A stretch of 64,000 nt of DNA from Limimaricola hongkongensis DSM 17492 (GCF_000600975.2 NZ_KK088649.1:16149-80148); one strand, 5' to 3'; positions 38,404-57,786 are shown, numbered from the stretch's first letter. Notes: a model not told the origin generated them from the letters alone. Program-made: numbers and translations.

Positions 38404-38783
38404 TAGGCTTGCTCCTCGACCTGACGGACCGTGATGGTGAGTTCCGAGAACGGCTTGACGATCTTGCCGAACCGGCCACGGGCCCGCGGACGGCCGCGCT
38501 TCATGACCAGGTTCTTGCCAACCCAGGCCTCGGCCACGACCAGCTCGTCGACGTCGAGGTTGTGGTTGTTCTCGGCGTTCGCGATCGCGGACTGCAGGCA
38601 CTTCTTGACGTCGCCGGCGATGCGCTTCTTCGAGAAGGTCAGGTCCGTGAGGGCCTTCTCCACCTTCTTGCCGCGGATCATCGCGGCAACGAGGTTGAGC
38701 TTCTGCGGGCTGGTGCGCAGCATCCGGGTCTTGGCCATCGCCTCGTTGTCGGCGACGCGGCGGGGATTCTTGTCCTTGCTCAT
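38403..38783 (-). CDS. rplV: 50S ribosomal protein L22
   Basis: A 126-aa protein. [43 protein letters not shown] and the extended loop [18 protein letters not shown] match L22, which lines the exit tunnel. No deletion is seen in the tunnel loop tip where macrolide-resistance changes occur. Confidence 0.98.
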
Positions 38784-38786
38784 GGC

Positions 38787-39065
38787 TTACTTCCGCTTCG
38801 CTTTCTTGTCAGCGGCGTGACCGTGATAGGTGCGGGTCGGCGCGTACTCGCCGAACTTCTGACCGATCATGTCTTCGCTGACGTTGACGGGGATGTGCTT
38901 GTGACCGTTGTACACGCCGAAGGTCAGGCCCACGAACTGGGGCAGGATCGTCGAACGGCGCGACCAGATCTTGATCACTTCATTGCGGCCGGACTCGCGC
39001 GACGCTTCGGCTTTTTTCAGCACGTAAGCATCGACGAAAGGGCCTTTCCAAACAGAACGAGCCAT
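38787..39065 (-). CDS. rpsS: 30S ribosomal protein S19
   Basis: A 92-aa protein of the 30S head. [20 protein letters not shown] and [36 protein letters not shown] are invariant features. It partners S13 in the head. It lies 3 bp after rplB. Confidence 0.98.
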   Translation of the reverse strand: MARSVWKGPFVDAYVLKKAEASRESGRNEVIKIWSRRSTILPQFVGLTFGVYNGHKHIPVNVSEDMIGQKFGEYAPTRTYHGHAADKKAKRK

Positions 39066-39068
39066 GTG

Positions 39069-39911
39069 TTAACGGCCTTTCTTGCGAGCGTGGCGCGAAC
39101 GAAGGATGAGCTTCGACGACGCCTTGTTCTTGTTGCGGGTGCGCGCACCCTTGGTCGGCTTGCCCCAGGGCGTCACGGGATGACGGCCACCGGAGGTCCG
39201 GCCCTCACCACCACCATGCGGGTGGTCGATCGGGTTCATCGCGACACCACGGACCGCGGGACGCTTGCCGAAGTGGCGGTTGCGACCGGCCTTGCCGAGG
39301 TTCTGGTTCGAGTGGTCCGCGTTCGAGACCGCGCCGACCGTCGCCATGCACTCCTGGCGCACGAGCCGCAGCTCGCCCGAGGAGAGGCGGATCTGGGCGT
39401 AGCCGCCGTCACGACCCACGAACTGGGCATAGGTGCCCGCCGAACGCGCGATCTGGCCGCCCTTGCCGGGCTTCATCTCGATGTTGTGGACGATCGTGCC
39501 GATCGGCATGCCCGAGAAGGGCATCGCGTTGCCGGGCTTGATGTCGACCTTCGAGCCCGCGACGACCTTGTCGCCGATCGAGACGCGCTGCGGCGCCAGG
39601 ATGTAGGCCTGCTCGCCGTCTTCGTACTGGATCAGCGCGATGAAGGCGGTGCGGTTGGGGTCGTATTCGATGCGGGCGATGACGGCCTGCATGTCGAACT
39701 TGTTGCGCTTGAAATCGACGATCCGGTAGAGGCGCTTGGCGCCACCACCACGACGACGCATCGTGATCCGTCCGGTGTTGTTCCGGCCGCCCGACTTGGT
39801 CAGACCCTCGGTGAGGGCCTTGACGGGGCGTCCTTTCCAAAGCTCCGAACGGTCGATCAGCACCAGCCCGCGCTGGCCCGGCGTCGTCGGCTTGTACGAC
39901 TTGAGTGCCAT
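39069..39911 (-). CDS. rplB: 50S ribosomal protein L2
   Basis: A 280-aa core protein needed for peptidyl transferase assembly. [20 protein letters not shown] opens it. The [13 protein letters not shown] region and the conserved [22 protein letters not shown] stretch, with the functionally important histidine, are present. Confidence 0.98.
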   Translation of the reverse strand: MALKSYKPTTPGQRGLVLIDRSELWKGRPVKALTEGLTKSGGRNNTGRITMRRRGGGAKRLYRIVDFKRNKFDMQAVIARIEYDPNRTAFIALIQYEDGEQAYILAPQRVSIGDKVVAGSKVDIKPGNAMPFSGMPIGTIVHNIEMKPGKGGQIARSAGTYAQFVGRDGGYAQIRLSSGELRLVRQECMATVGAVSNADHSNQNLGKAGRNRHFGKRPAVRGVAMNPIDHPHGGGEGRTSGGRHPVTPWGKPTKGARTRNKNKASSKLILRSRHARKKGR

Positions 39912-39960
39912 GCTTTGTGTCTTCCGTTGCTTTGCGGGTCGTGTCGACCCGGCAGTTGAA

Positions 39961-40003
39961 GGGCCCCGAAGGTCCCCGGTGATAAAGGGCCCCGAAGGTC
40001 CCC
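39961..40003 (-). repeat. Tandem UUCG-type mini-hairpin repeats before rplB
   Basis: The 17-base sequence GGGCCCCGAAGGTCCCC occurs twice, at 39961-39977 and 39987-40003. Each copy can fold on the minus strand as GGGACC-TTCG-GGGCCC. They lie about 50 bp upstream of the rplB ATG, after the hairpin at 40018-40043. Confidence 0.75.
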
Positions 40004-40017
40004 TGCGGTCAAAAGGA

Positions 40018-40043
40018 GCGGCCCCGGACGAATCCGGGGCCGC
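40018..40043 (-). other. Stem-loop (possible terminator) rplW/rplB
   Basis: An 11-bp perfect stem, GCGGCCCCGGA with its complement and a TTCG loop, followed on the minus strand by TCCTTTTGACC. It begins 17 bp past the rplW stop. Partial termination is possible within the S10 operon. Confidence 0.65.
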
Positions 40044-40060
40044 GCCGATGGGGTCACGTA

Positions 40061-40357
40061 TTAGAGACCGGTCGAGACGTCAATGCTGTTGCCCTCTTCG
40101 AGGGTCACATAGGCCTTCTTGACGTCCTTGCGGGTGCCGATGACACCGCGGAACCGCTTGACCTTGCCCTTGGTGACGACGGTGTTGACCGCCTTCACCT
40201 TGACCGAGAACAGCGCCTCGACGGCTTCCTTGATCTGCGGCTTGTTGGCGTCGATCGCCACCTCGAAGACCACCGCGTTGGCCTCGGAGGCCAGGGTCGC
40301 CTTCTCGGTGATGACCGGCTTGCGGATCACGTCGTAGTGTTCGGGTTTCGCGCTCAT
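40061..40357 (-). CDS. rplW: 50S ribosomal protein L23
   Basis: A 98-aa protein at the tunnel exit, docking site for SRP and trigger factor. [26 protein letters not shown] and [28 protein letters not shown] are diagnostic. Its ATG overlaps the rplD stop by 4 bp. Confidence 0.98.
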   Translation of the reverse strand: MSAKPEHYDVIRKPVITEKATLASEANAVVFEVAIDANKPQIKEAVEALFSVKVKAVNTVVTKGKVKRFRGVIGTRKDVKKAYVTLEEGNSIDVSTGL

Positions 40358-40971
40358 TTCAGGCGAGCCTCCAGAGCTTCGACAGCCGCCTTGGTGAGCA
40401 CGAGCGTGTCACTGCGGAGGATGTCGTAGACGTTGGCACCCATGGAGGGGAGCACGTCCAGGTTGGCGATGTTGCGCGCGGCCTGGGCGAAGCCCTCGTT
40501 GACCGCGGCGCCGTCGATGACCAGCGCCCGCTTCCAGCCGAGATTGGCGACCTGCTTCGCCAGCGCCGAGGTCTTGGCCTCGGTCTCGGCGTTCTCGATC
40601 ACCACCAGCTCGCCGGCCTTGAGCTTCGCCGAGAGGGCGTGCTTGAGGCCGAGCTTGCGGAACTTCTTGGTCAGCTCGTGGTCGTGGCTGCGGGGCGTCG
40701 GGCCCTTGTAGGTGCCGCCGTGACGGAAGATCGGCGCGCCCTTGGAGCCGTGGCGTGCGCCGCCGGTGCCCTTCTGGCGATAGATCTTCTTGGTCGAGTA
40801 GCTGACCTCGGACCGGCCCAGCGTCGAGTGCGTGCCCTGCTGGGCACGCGCGCGCTGCCAGCGCACGACGCGGTGCAGGATGTCGGCGCGCGGCTCGAGG
40901 CCGAAGATCGCGTCGTCGAGATCGACGGAGCCCGCGGAGGCGCCGTCCAGCTTGATCGCATCAGCCTTCAT
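40354..40971 (-). CDS. rplD: 50S ribosomal protein L4
   Basis: A 205-aa protein. The extended loop [22 protein letters not shown] lines the exit tunnel. In E. coli L4 represses the S10 operon through the leader; no such leader was identified here. ATG 40971 lies inside the end of rplC (11-bp overlap). Confidence 0.97.
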   Translation of the reverse strand: MKADAIKLDGASAGSVDLDDAIFGLEPRADILHRVVRWQRARAQQGTHSTLGRSEVSYSTKKIYRQKGTGGARHGSKGAPIFRHGGTYKGPTPRSHDHELTKKFRKLGLKHALSAKLKAGELVVIENAETEAKTSALAKQVANLGWKRALVIDGAAVNEGFAQAARNIANLDVLPSMGANVYDILRSDTLVLTKAAVEALEARLK

Positions 40972-41776
40972 TGTTCTCACCCTTCTCAGCGGATTCGATC
41001 GCGGCCTGCTCGGCCTCGGCAGCGGCCTTGGCGGCGGCTTCCTCGGCAGCGGCGGCCTCGGCGGCGGCCTCGTCAGCCAGGCGCTTGGCTTCGTCGGCAT
41101 GGCTCTTCAGCCCGGCCGGGAACACCACGTGCTCGAGCACCGGCTTCTTCACGGCGTCCTTGACCGTGACCCAGCCGCCCTTGCCGCCCGGCACCGCGCC
41201 CTTGACCATGATCAGGCCACGGTCGGCGTCGGTCTTGACGACCTGGAGGTTCTGGGTGGTCACGCGGGCAGCACCCATGTGACCGGCCATCTTCTTGCCC
41301 TTGAACACCTTGCCGGGGTCCTGACACTGGCCGGTGGAGCCGTGCGAACGGTGGCTGATCGACACGCCGTGCGTGGCGCGCAGGCCGCCGAAGTTGTGCC
41401 GCTTCATGGCACCGGCGAAGCCTTTGCCGATCGAGGTGCCGGACACGTCGACGAACTGGCCTTCGAAGTAGTGCGCGGCGATGATTTCCTCGCCCACTTC
41501 GATCAGGTTTTCGGGCGCCACGCGGAACTCGGCGACCTTGCGCTTGGGCTCGACCTTGGCGGCGGCGAAATGGCCGCGCATCGGCGCGCTCACGCGCTTG
41601 GCCTTGGCGGTGCCGGCACCGAGCTGAACGGCGGTGTAGCCGTCACGCTCGATCGTGCGCTGCGCCACGACCTGCAGGTTGTCGAGCTGGAGCACGGTCA
41701 CGGGGACCTGCTTGCCATCCTCGAGGAACAGGCGGGTCATGCCCACCTTCTTGGCGATGATTCCGGAACGCAACAT
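40961..41776 (-). CDS. rplC: 50S ribosomal protein L3 with Ala/Glu-rich tail
   Basis: A 271-aa protein, longer than the usual 205-215 residues. The core is normal: [66 protein letters not shown]. From about residue 225 an added helical tail follows ([20 protein letters not shown] and more), overlapping the first 11 bp of rplD. ATG 41776 (MLRSG) is preferred over an in-frame start five codons upstream. Confidence 0.97.
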   Translation of the reverse strand: MLRSGIIAKKVGMTRLFLEDGKQVPVTVLQLDNLQVVAQRTIERDGYTAVQLGAGTAKAKRVSAPMRGHFAAAKVEPKRKVAEFRVAPENLIEVGEEIIAAHYFEGQFVDVSGTSIGKGFAGAMKRHNFGGLRATHGVSISHRSHGSTGQCQDPGKVFKGKKMAGHMGAARVTTQNLQVVKTDADRGLIMVKGAVPGGKGGWVTVKDAVKKPVLEHVVFPAGLKSHADEAKRLADEAAAEAAAAEEAAAKAAAEAEQAAIESAEKGENNEG

Positions 41777-41787
41777 CGTCACCCCCC

Positions 41788-42102
41788 TCACACCTTGATT
41801 TCGACGTCGACGCCGGCGGCCAGGTCGAGCTTCATCAGCGCGTCCACGGTCTGCGGGGTCGGGTCGACGATGTCGAGAAGACGCTTATGCGTGCGGATCT
41901 CGAACTGATCGCGGGATTTCTTGTCGATGTGCGGGCCACGGAGAACCGTGAAACGCTCGATCTTGTTCGGCAGCGGGATCGGCCCGCGGACCGAGGCGCC
42001 GGTGCGCTTGGCGGTGCTGACGATCTCCGCGGTGCTGGCATCCAGCACGCGGTAGTCGAAAGCCTTGAGCCGGATGCGGATATTCTGGCTTTGGGCGGCC
42101 AT
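41788..42102 (-). CDS. rpsJ: 30S ribosomal protein S10 (NusE)
   Basis: A 104-aa protein. [19 protein letters not shown] and [41 protein letters not shown] identify S10, which also acts as the antitermination factor NusE with NusG. ATG 42102 is used; an in-frame codon at 42117 precedes the probable ribosome site. Confidence 0.98.
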   Translation of the reverse strand: MAAQSQNIRIRLKAFDYRVLDASTAEIVSTAKRTGASVRGPIPLPNKIERFTVLRGPHIDKKSRDQFEIRTHKRLLDIVDPTPQTVDALMKLDLAAGVDVEIKV

Positions 42103-42184
42103 GTTAGTCCCCTTCAAGGGTTCGGGTTGAGAGGTCGGCCGGGCGGTATTGCCGGTCCACGTCGAACCCGTCGTAAAATGTGGT

Positions 42185-42211
42185 GCGGGGCGGGCATTAC
42201 ACCCGCCCCGC
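42185..42211 (-). other. Stem-loop tuf/rpsJ
   Basis: A perfect 10-bp stem (GCGGGGCGGG with its complement) and 7-nt loop, 25 bp past the tuf stop, followed on the minus strand by ACCACATTTTACG. It separates the str genes from the S10 genes and may be a partial terminator. I see no clear promoter in the rest of this 133-bp gap. Confidence 0.6.
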
Positions 42212-42235
42212 GGCGACGTCCACTGGGGCGCGTCG

Positions 42236-43411
<1,176 letters not shown>

Positions 43412-43443
43412 GATTGGCTCCTTGAATTGTCAGGCGTCGTGAT

Positions 43444-43465
43444 GGCGGGGCCCGAGGGCCCCGCC
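43444..43465 (-). other. Intercistronic stem-loop fusA/tuf
   Basis: GGCGGGGCC pairs with GGCCCCGCC around CGAG in the 59-bp gap between fusA and tuf. There is no T-run. It is probably a processing or stability element. Confidence 0.55.
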
Positions 43466-43470
43466 GACCG

Positions 43471-45594
43471 TCACGCGTACTTCTTCTGGATCTCGTCGGA
43501 GATGTTCTGCGGGACCGGCTCGTAGTGATCGAAGATCATCGTGAACTGGGCCCGGCCCGAGGTCATCGAGCGCAGCGTGTTGATGTAGCCGAACATGTTG
43601 GCTAGCGGCACGAAGGCGTCGATCACGATCGCGTTGCCGCGCGTGTCCTGACCCTGCACCTGACCCCGACGCGAGGTGAGATCGCCGATGACACCACCGG
43701 TGTACTCTTCCGGCGTCAGCACCTCGACCTTCATCATCGGCTCGAGCAGCTTGGCGCCGGCCTTGCGCAGACCTTCACGCATGCACATCCGCGAGGCGAT
43801 CTCGAAGGCGAGAACCGACGAGTCGACGTCGTGGAACTTGCCGTCCAGCAGCTCGACCTTGAAGTCGATCACCGGGAAGCCCGCCAGCGGACCGGAGTCC
43901 ATCACCGACTTGATGCCCTTTTCGACGCCCGGGATGTATTCCTTGGGCACCGCGCCGCCGACGATCTTGCTCTCGAACGAGTAGCCCTCGCCCGGCTCGG
44001 TGGGCATGATGTTGAGCTTCACCTCGCCGAACTGGCCCGAACCACCCGACTGCTTCTTGTGGGTGTAGGTGTGCTCCACGGCGTGACCGATGGTCTCGCG
44101 GTAGGCCACCTGCGGCGCGCCGATGTTCGCCTCGACCTTGAACTCCCGCTTGAGGCGGTCGACCAGGATGTCGAGATGCAGTTCGCCCATGCCCTTCATG
44201 ATGGTCTGGCCCGACTCGAGGTCGGTTTCGACGCGGAAGGACGGGTCCTCGGCGGCGAGACGCTGCAGACCGGCGGACATCTTCTCCTGGTCGGCCTTGG
44301 TCTTCGGCTCGACCGCGATCTCGATGACCGGATCGGGGAAGGTCATGGTCTCGAGCACGACCTGCTTGTTGGGGTCGCACAGCGTGTCACCGGTGGTGGT
44401 CTCCTTGAGACCGGCCAGCGCGATGATGTCGCCCGCATAGGCGTTCTCGATCTCTTCGCGGTTGATGGCGTGCATCATCATCATCCGACCGACGCGCTCG
44501 CGCTTGCCCTTGGTCGAGTTCATCATGGTGTCGCCCTTGCTCACCACGCCCGAGTAGATCCGGGTGAAGGTCAGCGAGCCCACGAAGGGGTCGTTCATGA
44601 TCTTGAACGCCAGGCCCGAGAAGGGCTCGGAGTCGTCGGCATGACGCGGGATGTTGCGGGTCTCGGTCTCGTCGTCCGGCGAGAAGCCCATATAGGCGGG
44701 CACGTCGAGCGGCGAGGGCAGGAAGTCGATGACCGCGTTGAGCAGCGGCTGGACGCCCTTGTTCTTGAACGCGGAACCAGCGGCGACCGGCACGAAGGAC
44801 AGCGACAGCGTGCCCTTGCGGATCAGGCTGCGCAGGGTCGGCTCGTCGGGCTCCTGGCCTTCGAGATAGGCCTCCATCGCGTCATCGTCCTGCTCGACGG
44901 CATTCTCGATGAGCGTGGCGCGCCACTCGTTGGCGACGTCCTGAAGCTCGTCGCGGATCGGCTGACGGACCCAGGACGCGCCCAGGTCTTCACCCTTCCA
45001 GACCCACTCTTCCATCTTGATCAGGTCGACGATGCCCTCGAGCTTGTCCTCGGCGCCGATCGGCAGGGCGATCGGAACCGGGGTCGCGCCGGTGCGGTCC
45101 TTGATCATCTTCACGCAGTTGAAGAAGTCGGCGCCGATCTTGTCCATCTTGTTGACGAAGACGATGCGCGGAACCTTGTAGCGGTCGGCCTGACGCCAGA
45201 CGGTCTCGGTCTGCGGCTCGACACCGGCGTTGGCGTCGAGGAGGCAGATCGCACCGTCGAGCACCGCCAGCGAACGCTCGACTTCGATGGTGAAGTCGAC
45301 GTGGCCGGGGGTGTCGATGATGTTGAAGCGGTACTTCGTGTCCGAAGTCCCCTCGGCGGTCGGGTCTTCCTGGCGCTGCCAGAACGTGGTGGTCGCAGCA
45401 GAGGTGATCGTGATGCCACGCTCCTGCTCCTGCTCCATCCAGTCCATGGTCGCGGCGCCGTCATGGACTTCGCCGATCTTGTGGGACTTGCCGGTGTAGA
45501 ACAGCACCCGCTCGGTCGTGGTGGTCTTGCCGGCATCGATGTGGGCCATGATGCCGAAGTTGCGGTAGCGCTGCAGAGGATAGTCGCGAGGCAT
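43471..45594 (-). CDS. fusA: Elongation factor G
   Basis: A 707-aa translocase. G1 [17 protein letters not shown], the switch II motif [20 protein letters not shown] and G4 NKMDK are present, followed by domains II-V ending near [19 protein letters not shown]. The full length and conserved order match bacterial EF-G1. Confidence 0.99.
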   Translation of the reverse strand: MPRDYPLQRYRNFGIMAHIDAGKTTTTERVLFYTGKSHKIGEVHDGAATMDWMEQEQERGITITSAATTTFWQRQEDPTAEGTSDTKYRFNIIDTPGHVDFTIEVERSLAVLDGAICLLDANAGVEPQTETVWRQADRYKVPRIVFVNKMDKIGADFFNCVKMIKDRTGATPVPIALPIGAEDKLEGIVDLIKMEEWVWKGEDLGASWVRQPIRDELQDVANEWRATLIENAVEQDDDAMEAYLEGQEPDEPTLRSLIRKGTLSLSFVPVAAGSAFKNKGVQPLLNAVIDFLPSPLDVPAYMGFSPDDETETRNIPRHADDSEPFSGLAFKIMNDPFVGSLTFTRIYSGVVSKGDTMMNSTKGKRERVGRMMMMHAINREEIENAYAGDIIALAGLKETTTGDTLCDPNKQVVLETMTFPDPVIEIAVEPKTKADQEKMSAGLQRLAAEDPSFRVETDLESGQTIMKGMGELHLDILVDRLKREFKVEANIGAPQVAYRETIGHAVEHTYTHKKQSGGSGQFGEVKLNIMPTEPGEGYSFESKIVGGAVPKEYIPGVEKGIKSVMDSGPLAGFPVIDFKVELLDGKFHDVDSSVLAFEIASRMCMREGLRKAGAKLLEPMMKVEVLTPEEYTGGVIGDLTSRRGQVQGQDTRGNAIVIDAFVPLANMFGYINTLRSMTSGRAQFTMIFDHYEPVPQNISDEIQKKYA

Positions 45595-45611
45595 AACTGT
45601 GCTCCTTCCGC

Positions 45612-46082
45612 TTACCAGCGGTAGTGGCTGAACGCTTTGTTGGCGTCGGCCATCTTGTGGGTGTCTTCGCGTTTCTTCACCGCGGTGCCGCGGCCGTTGA
45701 CCGCATCGAGCAGCTCGCCGGCGAGACGCTCTTCCATGGTGTTCTCGTTGCGCTTGGCGCTGGCGTCGATCAGCCAGCGGATCGCCAGCGCCTCGCGGCG
45801 CTCGGGGCGGACCTCGACGGGGACCTGGTAGGTCGCACCGCCGACGCGGCGCGAACGCACCTCGACGGAGGGTTTGATGTTGTCGAGCGCCTCGTGGAAC
45901 ACCTCGACGGGCTCCTTCTTGAGACGGCTCTCGACCCGGTCGAACGCGTTGTAGACGATGCGCTCGGCGACGGCTTTCTTGCCGTCGATCATCAGGTTGT
46001 TCATGAACTTGGTGAGAACCCGGTCGCCGAACTTGGCATCGGGCAGGATCTCACGTTTCTCGGCGGCGTGACGACGCGACAT
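45612..46082 (-). CDS. rpsG: 30S ribosomal protein S7
   Basis: A 156-aa head protein. [46 protein letters not shown] and [20 protein letters not shown] are diagnostic. S7 is a primary 16S rRNA binder and the str-operon repressor in E. coli. Confidence 0.98.
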   Translation of the reverse strand: MSRRHAAEKREILPDAKFGDRVLTKFMNNLMIDGKKAVAERIVYNAFDRVESRLKKEPVEVFHEALDNIKPSVEVRSRRVGGATYQVPVEVRPERREALAIRWLIDASAKRNENTMEERLAGELLDAVNGRGTAVKKREDTHKMADANKAFSHYRW

Positions 46083-46094
46083 GGCGCTCTCTCC

Positions 46095-46466
46095 TTACTT
46101 CGGACGCTTCGCGCCGTACTTCGAGCGGCGCTGCTTGCGGTTCTTGACCCCTTGGGTGTCAAGCACGCCGCGGAGGATGTGGTAACGGACGCCCGGAAGG
46201 TCTTTGACCCGGCCGCCACGGATCAGGACCACCGAGTGCTCCTGAAGGTTGTGGCTCTCGCCGGGAATGTAGCTGATGACCTCGAAGCCATTGGTCAGGC
46301 GCACCTTGGCGACCTTCCGCATGGCCGAGTTCGGCTTCTTCGGCGTCGTGGTGTACACCCGAGTGCACACGCCACGCTTCTGCGGGCAGGACTCAAGGTG
46401 CTGCGACTTGGACTTGGTGACTTTCGGCTGCCGCGGCTTGCGGATCAGCTGCTGGATCGTTGGCAT
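46095..46466 (-). CDS. rpsL: 30S ribosomal protein S12
   Basis: A 123-aa decoding-centre protein starting [12 protein letters not shown]. The streptomycin-related positions are unchanged: lysines 43-44 in [10 protein letters not shown] and Lys88 in [10 protein letters not shown]. It is the first gene of the str operon and has a strong promoter 228 bp upstream. Confidence 0.98.
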   Translation of the reverse strand: MPTIQQLIRKPRQPKVTKSKSQHLESCPQKRGVCTRVYTTTPKKPNSAMRKVAKVRLTNGFEVISYIPGESHNLQEHSVVLIRGGRVKDLPGVRYHILRGVLDTQGVKNRKQRRSKYGAKRPK

Positions 46467-46693
46467 TGGGCGTCTTTCCCCGTTTCCTGCACATGTGTCA
46501 CGGACCGGACGGCCCGCCGATTTCGATTCCTCGCACTTCACGCGTCCGTAAAGCACAAAAACCCGCGAACGCGCCCCTCTCCCGGACACGATGCGGTGGG
46601 TCTCCAGAGGATCGGGGCACTTGGCCCGGATCGTGACCACTTCAGCTCTGATATCAGGGCGGAAAGCGGACTGCCCCCTGCCCAAGTGGTGGC

Positions 46694-46722
46694 CGTATAG
46701 GGGGAGTCGCGAAGGGTGTCAA
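46694..46722 (-). promoter_or_regulatory. Promoter of the str operon (rpsL)
   Basis: On the minus strand consensus TTGACA (46717-46722), a 17-bp spacer and TATACG (46694-46699). It is one of the best promoters in the window and would give a leader of about 220 nt before rpsL. The whole divergent gap (46467-46997) otherwise holds only the plus-strand promoter and a doubtful 33-codon frame. Confidence 0.85.
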
Positions 46723-46802
46723 CTGCGCCCCGAGGGCGCCCGCCCCACCCCGCCGGCAAGACGCCGCGGCAGCCTCCGGCGGGCCGCCTGCGCCCCCCCG
46801 CC

Positions 46803-46831
46803 CTGACATCACCGCCGCGCCGTGTTAGGTT
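46803..46831 (+). promoter_or_regulatory. Candidate promoter of the dioxygenase gene
   Basis: CTGACA (46803-46808), a 17-bp spacer and TAGGTT (46826-46831), giving a leader of about 160 nt before the ATG at 46998. Confidence 0.5.
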
Positions 46832-46997
46832 GCGCCCCATACCGTCACGCAGGATCGAAGGACAGGCCGGATTGCAGATGAGTGTCGTTCTGGGAAGACG
46901 CCCGGGCCATCCGCACGCGAAGGCCTATGACTGGTGGCCGCCGCCCCGGCCCGCCGCCGCGCATTCCCTTTTCCCCTGACATTACGGAGAGATACCC

Positions 46998-48134
46998 ATG
47001 GCAGACATGGCAAGCCCGCGCCTCGAGGCGCGGCAGTTGCGGCTCGACTGGGCCGATGGCGGCAGCGATGCGTTTCCCTATATCTGGCTGCGCGACACCG
47101 ACCCGGCGGGGTTTCACCCGCGCACCGGCGAGCGGGTCTTCGACCTGACCTCGGTGCCGCTCGATCTCGCGCCCGAGGCGGCGCGGGTCGAGGGCACGAC
47201 GCTGGTGATCGACTGGCCCGGGCATGACGAAGCCAGCCGGTTCGAGCTCGGCTGGCTGCGCGAGAATCGCCCCGGCGCGGCGCGCCCCGATCCCGCGCAG
47301 CTGCCCGCCACCGCGTGGCGGGGCGATCTGGGCGCGGGCGGCGTGCCGCGCGCCCGCGCGGCCGAGGTGCTGGCCGACGACATGGCGCTTTCGACCTGGC
47401 TGCGCGACAGCAAGGAATACGGCCTGTCGATCGTCGAAGGGCTCGAGGACGATGTCGAGGCGGGCTGCGGCGTCGCGCGGCGGATCGGTTTCCTGCGCGA
47501 GACCAATTTCGGGCTGACCTTCGAGGTCGTCTCGAAGCCCGATCCCAACAATCTCGCCTACACCTCGGACGCGCTGCCGCTGCACACCGACCTGACCAAC
47601 CAGGAGATGCCGCCGGGCTGGCAGTTCCTGCACTGCCTCGCCAACGAGGCCGAAGGCGGCGGTTCGGTGTTCTGCGACGGCGTCGCGGTGGCCGAGGATC
47701 TGGCGCGAGAAGACCCCGCCGCCTTCGAGCTGCTGGCCACGGTCGACATCCCGTTCCGCTTTCATGACGGCGACACCGACATTCGGGCGCGCAAGACGGT
47801 GATCCGGCGCGGGCGCGGCGGCGAGATCGAGGAGATCTGCTTCAACGCCCATCTCGCCGACATCCTCGACATCGATCCCGCGATCATGCCGGACTACTAT
47901 GCCGCCTATCGCCGGCTGATGCAGATGACCCGAGACCCGGCCTACCTCGTGACGCTCAAGCTCAAGGCCGGGGAAATGGTGGTGTTCGACAACCGCCGGG
48001 TGCTGCATGGCCGCGCCGCCTTCGACCCGTCGACCGGGTTCCGGCACCTGCGCGGCTGCTATGTCGACCGGGGCGAGTTCGACAGCCGGATCCGGGTGCT
48101 GGCCCGCGCCCGAGACCGCGCCGAGGCCGCCTGA
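46998..48134 (+). CDS. Gamma-butyrobetaine-hydroxylase-like Fe(II)/2-oxoglutarate dioxygenase
   Basis: A 378-aa protein with an N-terminal GBBH/DUF971-like domain (about 8-90) and a TauD/BBOX-like jelly-roll (about 120-370). Iron ligands are His196 and Asp198 in LPLHTDLTN and His337 in VLHGRAAFDP; the 2-oxoglutarate arginine is likely in FRHLRGCYVDRGE. True butyrobetaine and trimethyllysine hydroxylases have a Cys3-His zinc site in the N-terminal domain; here the segment reads LRDTDPAGFHPRTGER with no cysteines. The substrate is probably a quaternary-amine or carnitine-like compound, but this is inference. The start follows GGAGAGATACCC. Confidence 0.85.
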   Translation: MADMASPRLEARQLRLDWADGGSDAFPYIWLRDTDPAGFHPRTGERVFDLTSVPLDLAPEAARVEGTTLVIDWPGHDEASRFELGWLRENRPGAARPDPAQLPATAWRGDLGAGGVPRARAAEVLADDMALSTWLRDSKEYGLSIVEGLEDDVEAGCGVARRIGFLRETNFGLTFEVVSKPDPNNLAYTSDALPLHTDLTNQEMPPGWQFLHCLANEAEGGGSVFCDGVAVAEDLAREDPAAFELLATVDIPFRFHDGDTDIRARKTVIRRGRGGEIEEICFNAHLADILDIDPAIMPDYYAAYRRLMQMTRDPAYLVTLKLKAGEMVVFDNRRVLHGRAAFDPSTGFRHLRGCYVDRGEFDSRIRVLARARDRAEAA

Positions 48135-48139
48135 TCACG

Positions 48140-48172
48140 GGCGGGCGGGGGCGCCCCGCGCCCCCGCCCGCC
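48140..48172 (+). other. Very GC-rich 15-bp stem-loop after the dioxygenase gene
   Basis: GGCGGGCGGGGGCGC and its exact complement flank a 3-nt loop, 5 bp past the stop. There is no T-run. It could be a rho-dependent pause or 3' stabiliser before the glycosyltransferase gene. Confidence 0.55.
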
Positions 48173-48213
48173 GCATCTGGACGGCCCCGGCGATCGCCTG
48201 CATCATCGCTTGC

Positions 48214-49209
48214 ATGACCGACCGCCCCGAACGCTTTCTCGTTTTCGCCGGCATGCGCGACGAGGGCGCGTTCCTCGTCGAGTGGATCTCGTGGTACCGG
48301 ATGATGGGCTTCGAGATCCTGGTCGGCGTCAATGACTGCACCGACCGCTCCCCCGCCCTGCTCGACGCCTTTGCGCGCGCGGGCTGGCTGCAATGGTTCG
48401 AACATCGCCCGCCCGCGGGCACGCCGCCCAAGCAATCCGCGCATCGCCACGCGCAGCGCCACCCCGCCACCGCGGACACCGACTGGCTGCTGATCTGCGA
48501 TGTCGACGAGTTCCTCGTGCTGCATCGCGGGGATGGCGGCATCGGCGCCTATCTCGACGATCTGGGGCGCGACCATCTCGGCGTGGCGTTCCACTGGCAA
48601 TGCTTCGGCACGGGCGGCTGGCGGCGCTACCAGCCCGGTCTCGTGCACCGGCAGTTTCGCAGGCGCGGCATGTCGCGGCGGCCCGCCAACGTCATGGTCA
48701 AGACGCTGTTTCGCACGCCGCGCCGGTTCGGGCGCTGGAGCGATCACATGCCGTGGGAGTTCGACGGCACGTGGGACCGGGGCGCCAACCGCATCGTCGA
48801 CAGCGAGGGGCGGATGATCGAAGAGCTGCTGCACGGGCCGCACCCGGTGCGCTACACGGATGTCGAACAGGTCACGCATCGCTACGCGCAGATGAACCAT
48901 TACATGCTGCGCTCGGCCGAGCAGTTCGAGCTGAAGCGCGGCACGCTTTCGGCGACGGCGGCCAAGGACCGCTATACCCAGTCCTTCTTCGAGGCGCGCG
49001 ACCGCAACGGGCGGCGCGATCTTGCGGCGCTGGCCCATGCGCGGGCCTTCGACCGCGTCCATGCGCAGGCGATGGCCCTGCCGGATGTCGCGCGGTTGCA
49101 TCATCTGTGCTGCGCCGATCTGGTGGCGCGGCTTTGCGCGCATCAGGGGCGCGCGCCGCAAGGCGATCCGCGCTGGCAGGCGGCGATGGCGGCGGCCGAG
49201 GCCGCCTGA
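48214..49209 (+). CDS. Glycosyltransferase family 2-like protein
   Basis: A 331-aa protein. It begins with FLVFAGMRDEGAFLVEWISWYRMMGFE, typical of the Glyco_tranf_2_4 type (often annotated near DUF23/GT92 and GT2). It carries the metal-binding D-x-D in LLICDVDEFL (Asp96 and following). His/Arg-rich segments follow. It would transfer a sugar from a nucleotide sugar, probably to a surface glycan, but donor and acceptor are unknown. ATG 48214 is chosen since the sequence before it is in the stem-loop region. Confidence 0.82.
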   Translation: MTDRPERFLVFAGMRDEGAFLVEWISWYRMMGFEILVGVNDCTDRSPALLDAFARAGWLQWFEHRPPAGTPPKQSAHRHAQRHPATADTDWLLICDVDEFLVLHRGDGGIGAYLDDLGRDHLGVAFHWQCFGTGGWRRYQPGLVHRQFRRRGMSRRPANVMVKTLFRTPRRFGRWSDHMPWEFDGTWDRGANRIVDSEGRMIEELLHGPHPVRYTDVEQVTHRYAQMNHYMLRSAEQFELKRGTLSATAAKDRYTQSFFEARDRNGRRDLAALAHARAFDRVHAQAMALPDVARLHHLCCADLVARLCAHQGRAPQGDPRWQAAMAAAEAA

Positions 49210-49268
49210 CAGGGACGGCCCCCCCCGCCCCGTATCGCGCGGGACGCGCGTGGGGCGGCGCGCATGAA

Positions 49269-49300
49269 AAAGGCCCCCGGGACGCATCCCGGGGGCCTTT
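49269..49300. terminator. Bidirectional terminator, glycosyltransferase/rpoC
   Basis: A 14-bp perfect stem (AAAGGCCCCCGGGA with its complement) and 4-nt loop, with A's on one side and T's on the other. It lies between the convergent glycosyltransferase and rpoC genes. Confidence 0.9.
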
Positions 49301-49332
49301 CTCGTGTCTCGGACCTCTTCCGCGGGGGAAGA

Positions 49333-53574
<4,242 letters not shown>

Positions 53575-53610
53575 TTCAAATCCTTGAATCTAGGCAGAGG
53601 GCGACGGCGT

Positions 53611-53634
53611 GCCGCCCCGGTGTCCCGGGGCGGC
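53611..53634 (-). other. Intercistronic stem-loop rpoB/rpoC
   Basis: GCCGCCCCGG and CCGGGGCGGC form a perfect 10-bp stem with a 4-nt loop. There is no T-run. It is probably a processing or stability element. Confidence 0.6.
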
Positions 53635-53646
53635 TGAAAGACGCCG

Positions 53647-57786
<4,140 letters not shown>

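Noticed and set aside
39961..40043. tRNA or small RNA gene in the rplW-rplB gap
   Set aside because: The hairpins are short and simple. No cloverleaf or promoter pattern is present.
44123..44440. Small Ser/Arg-rich open frames on the plus strand inside fusA and elsewhere in the cluster
   Set aside because: They are out-of-frame shadows of conserved genes with biased low-complexity translations.
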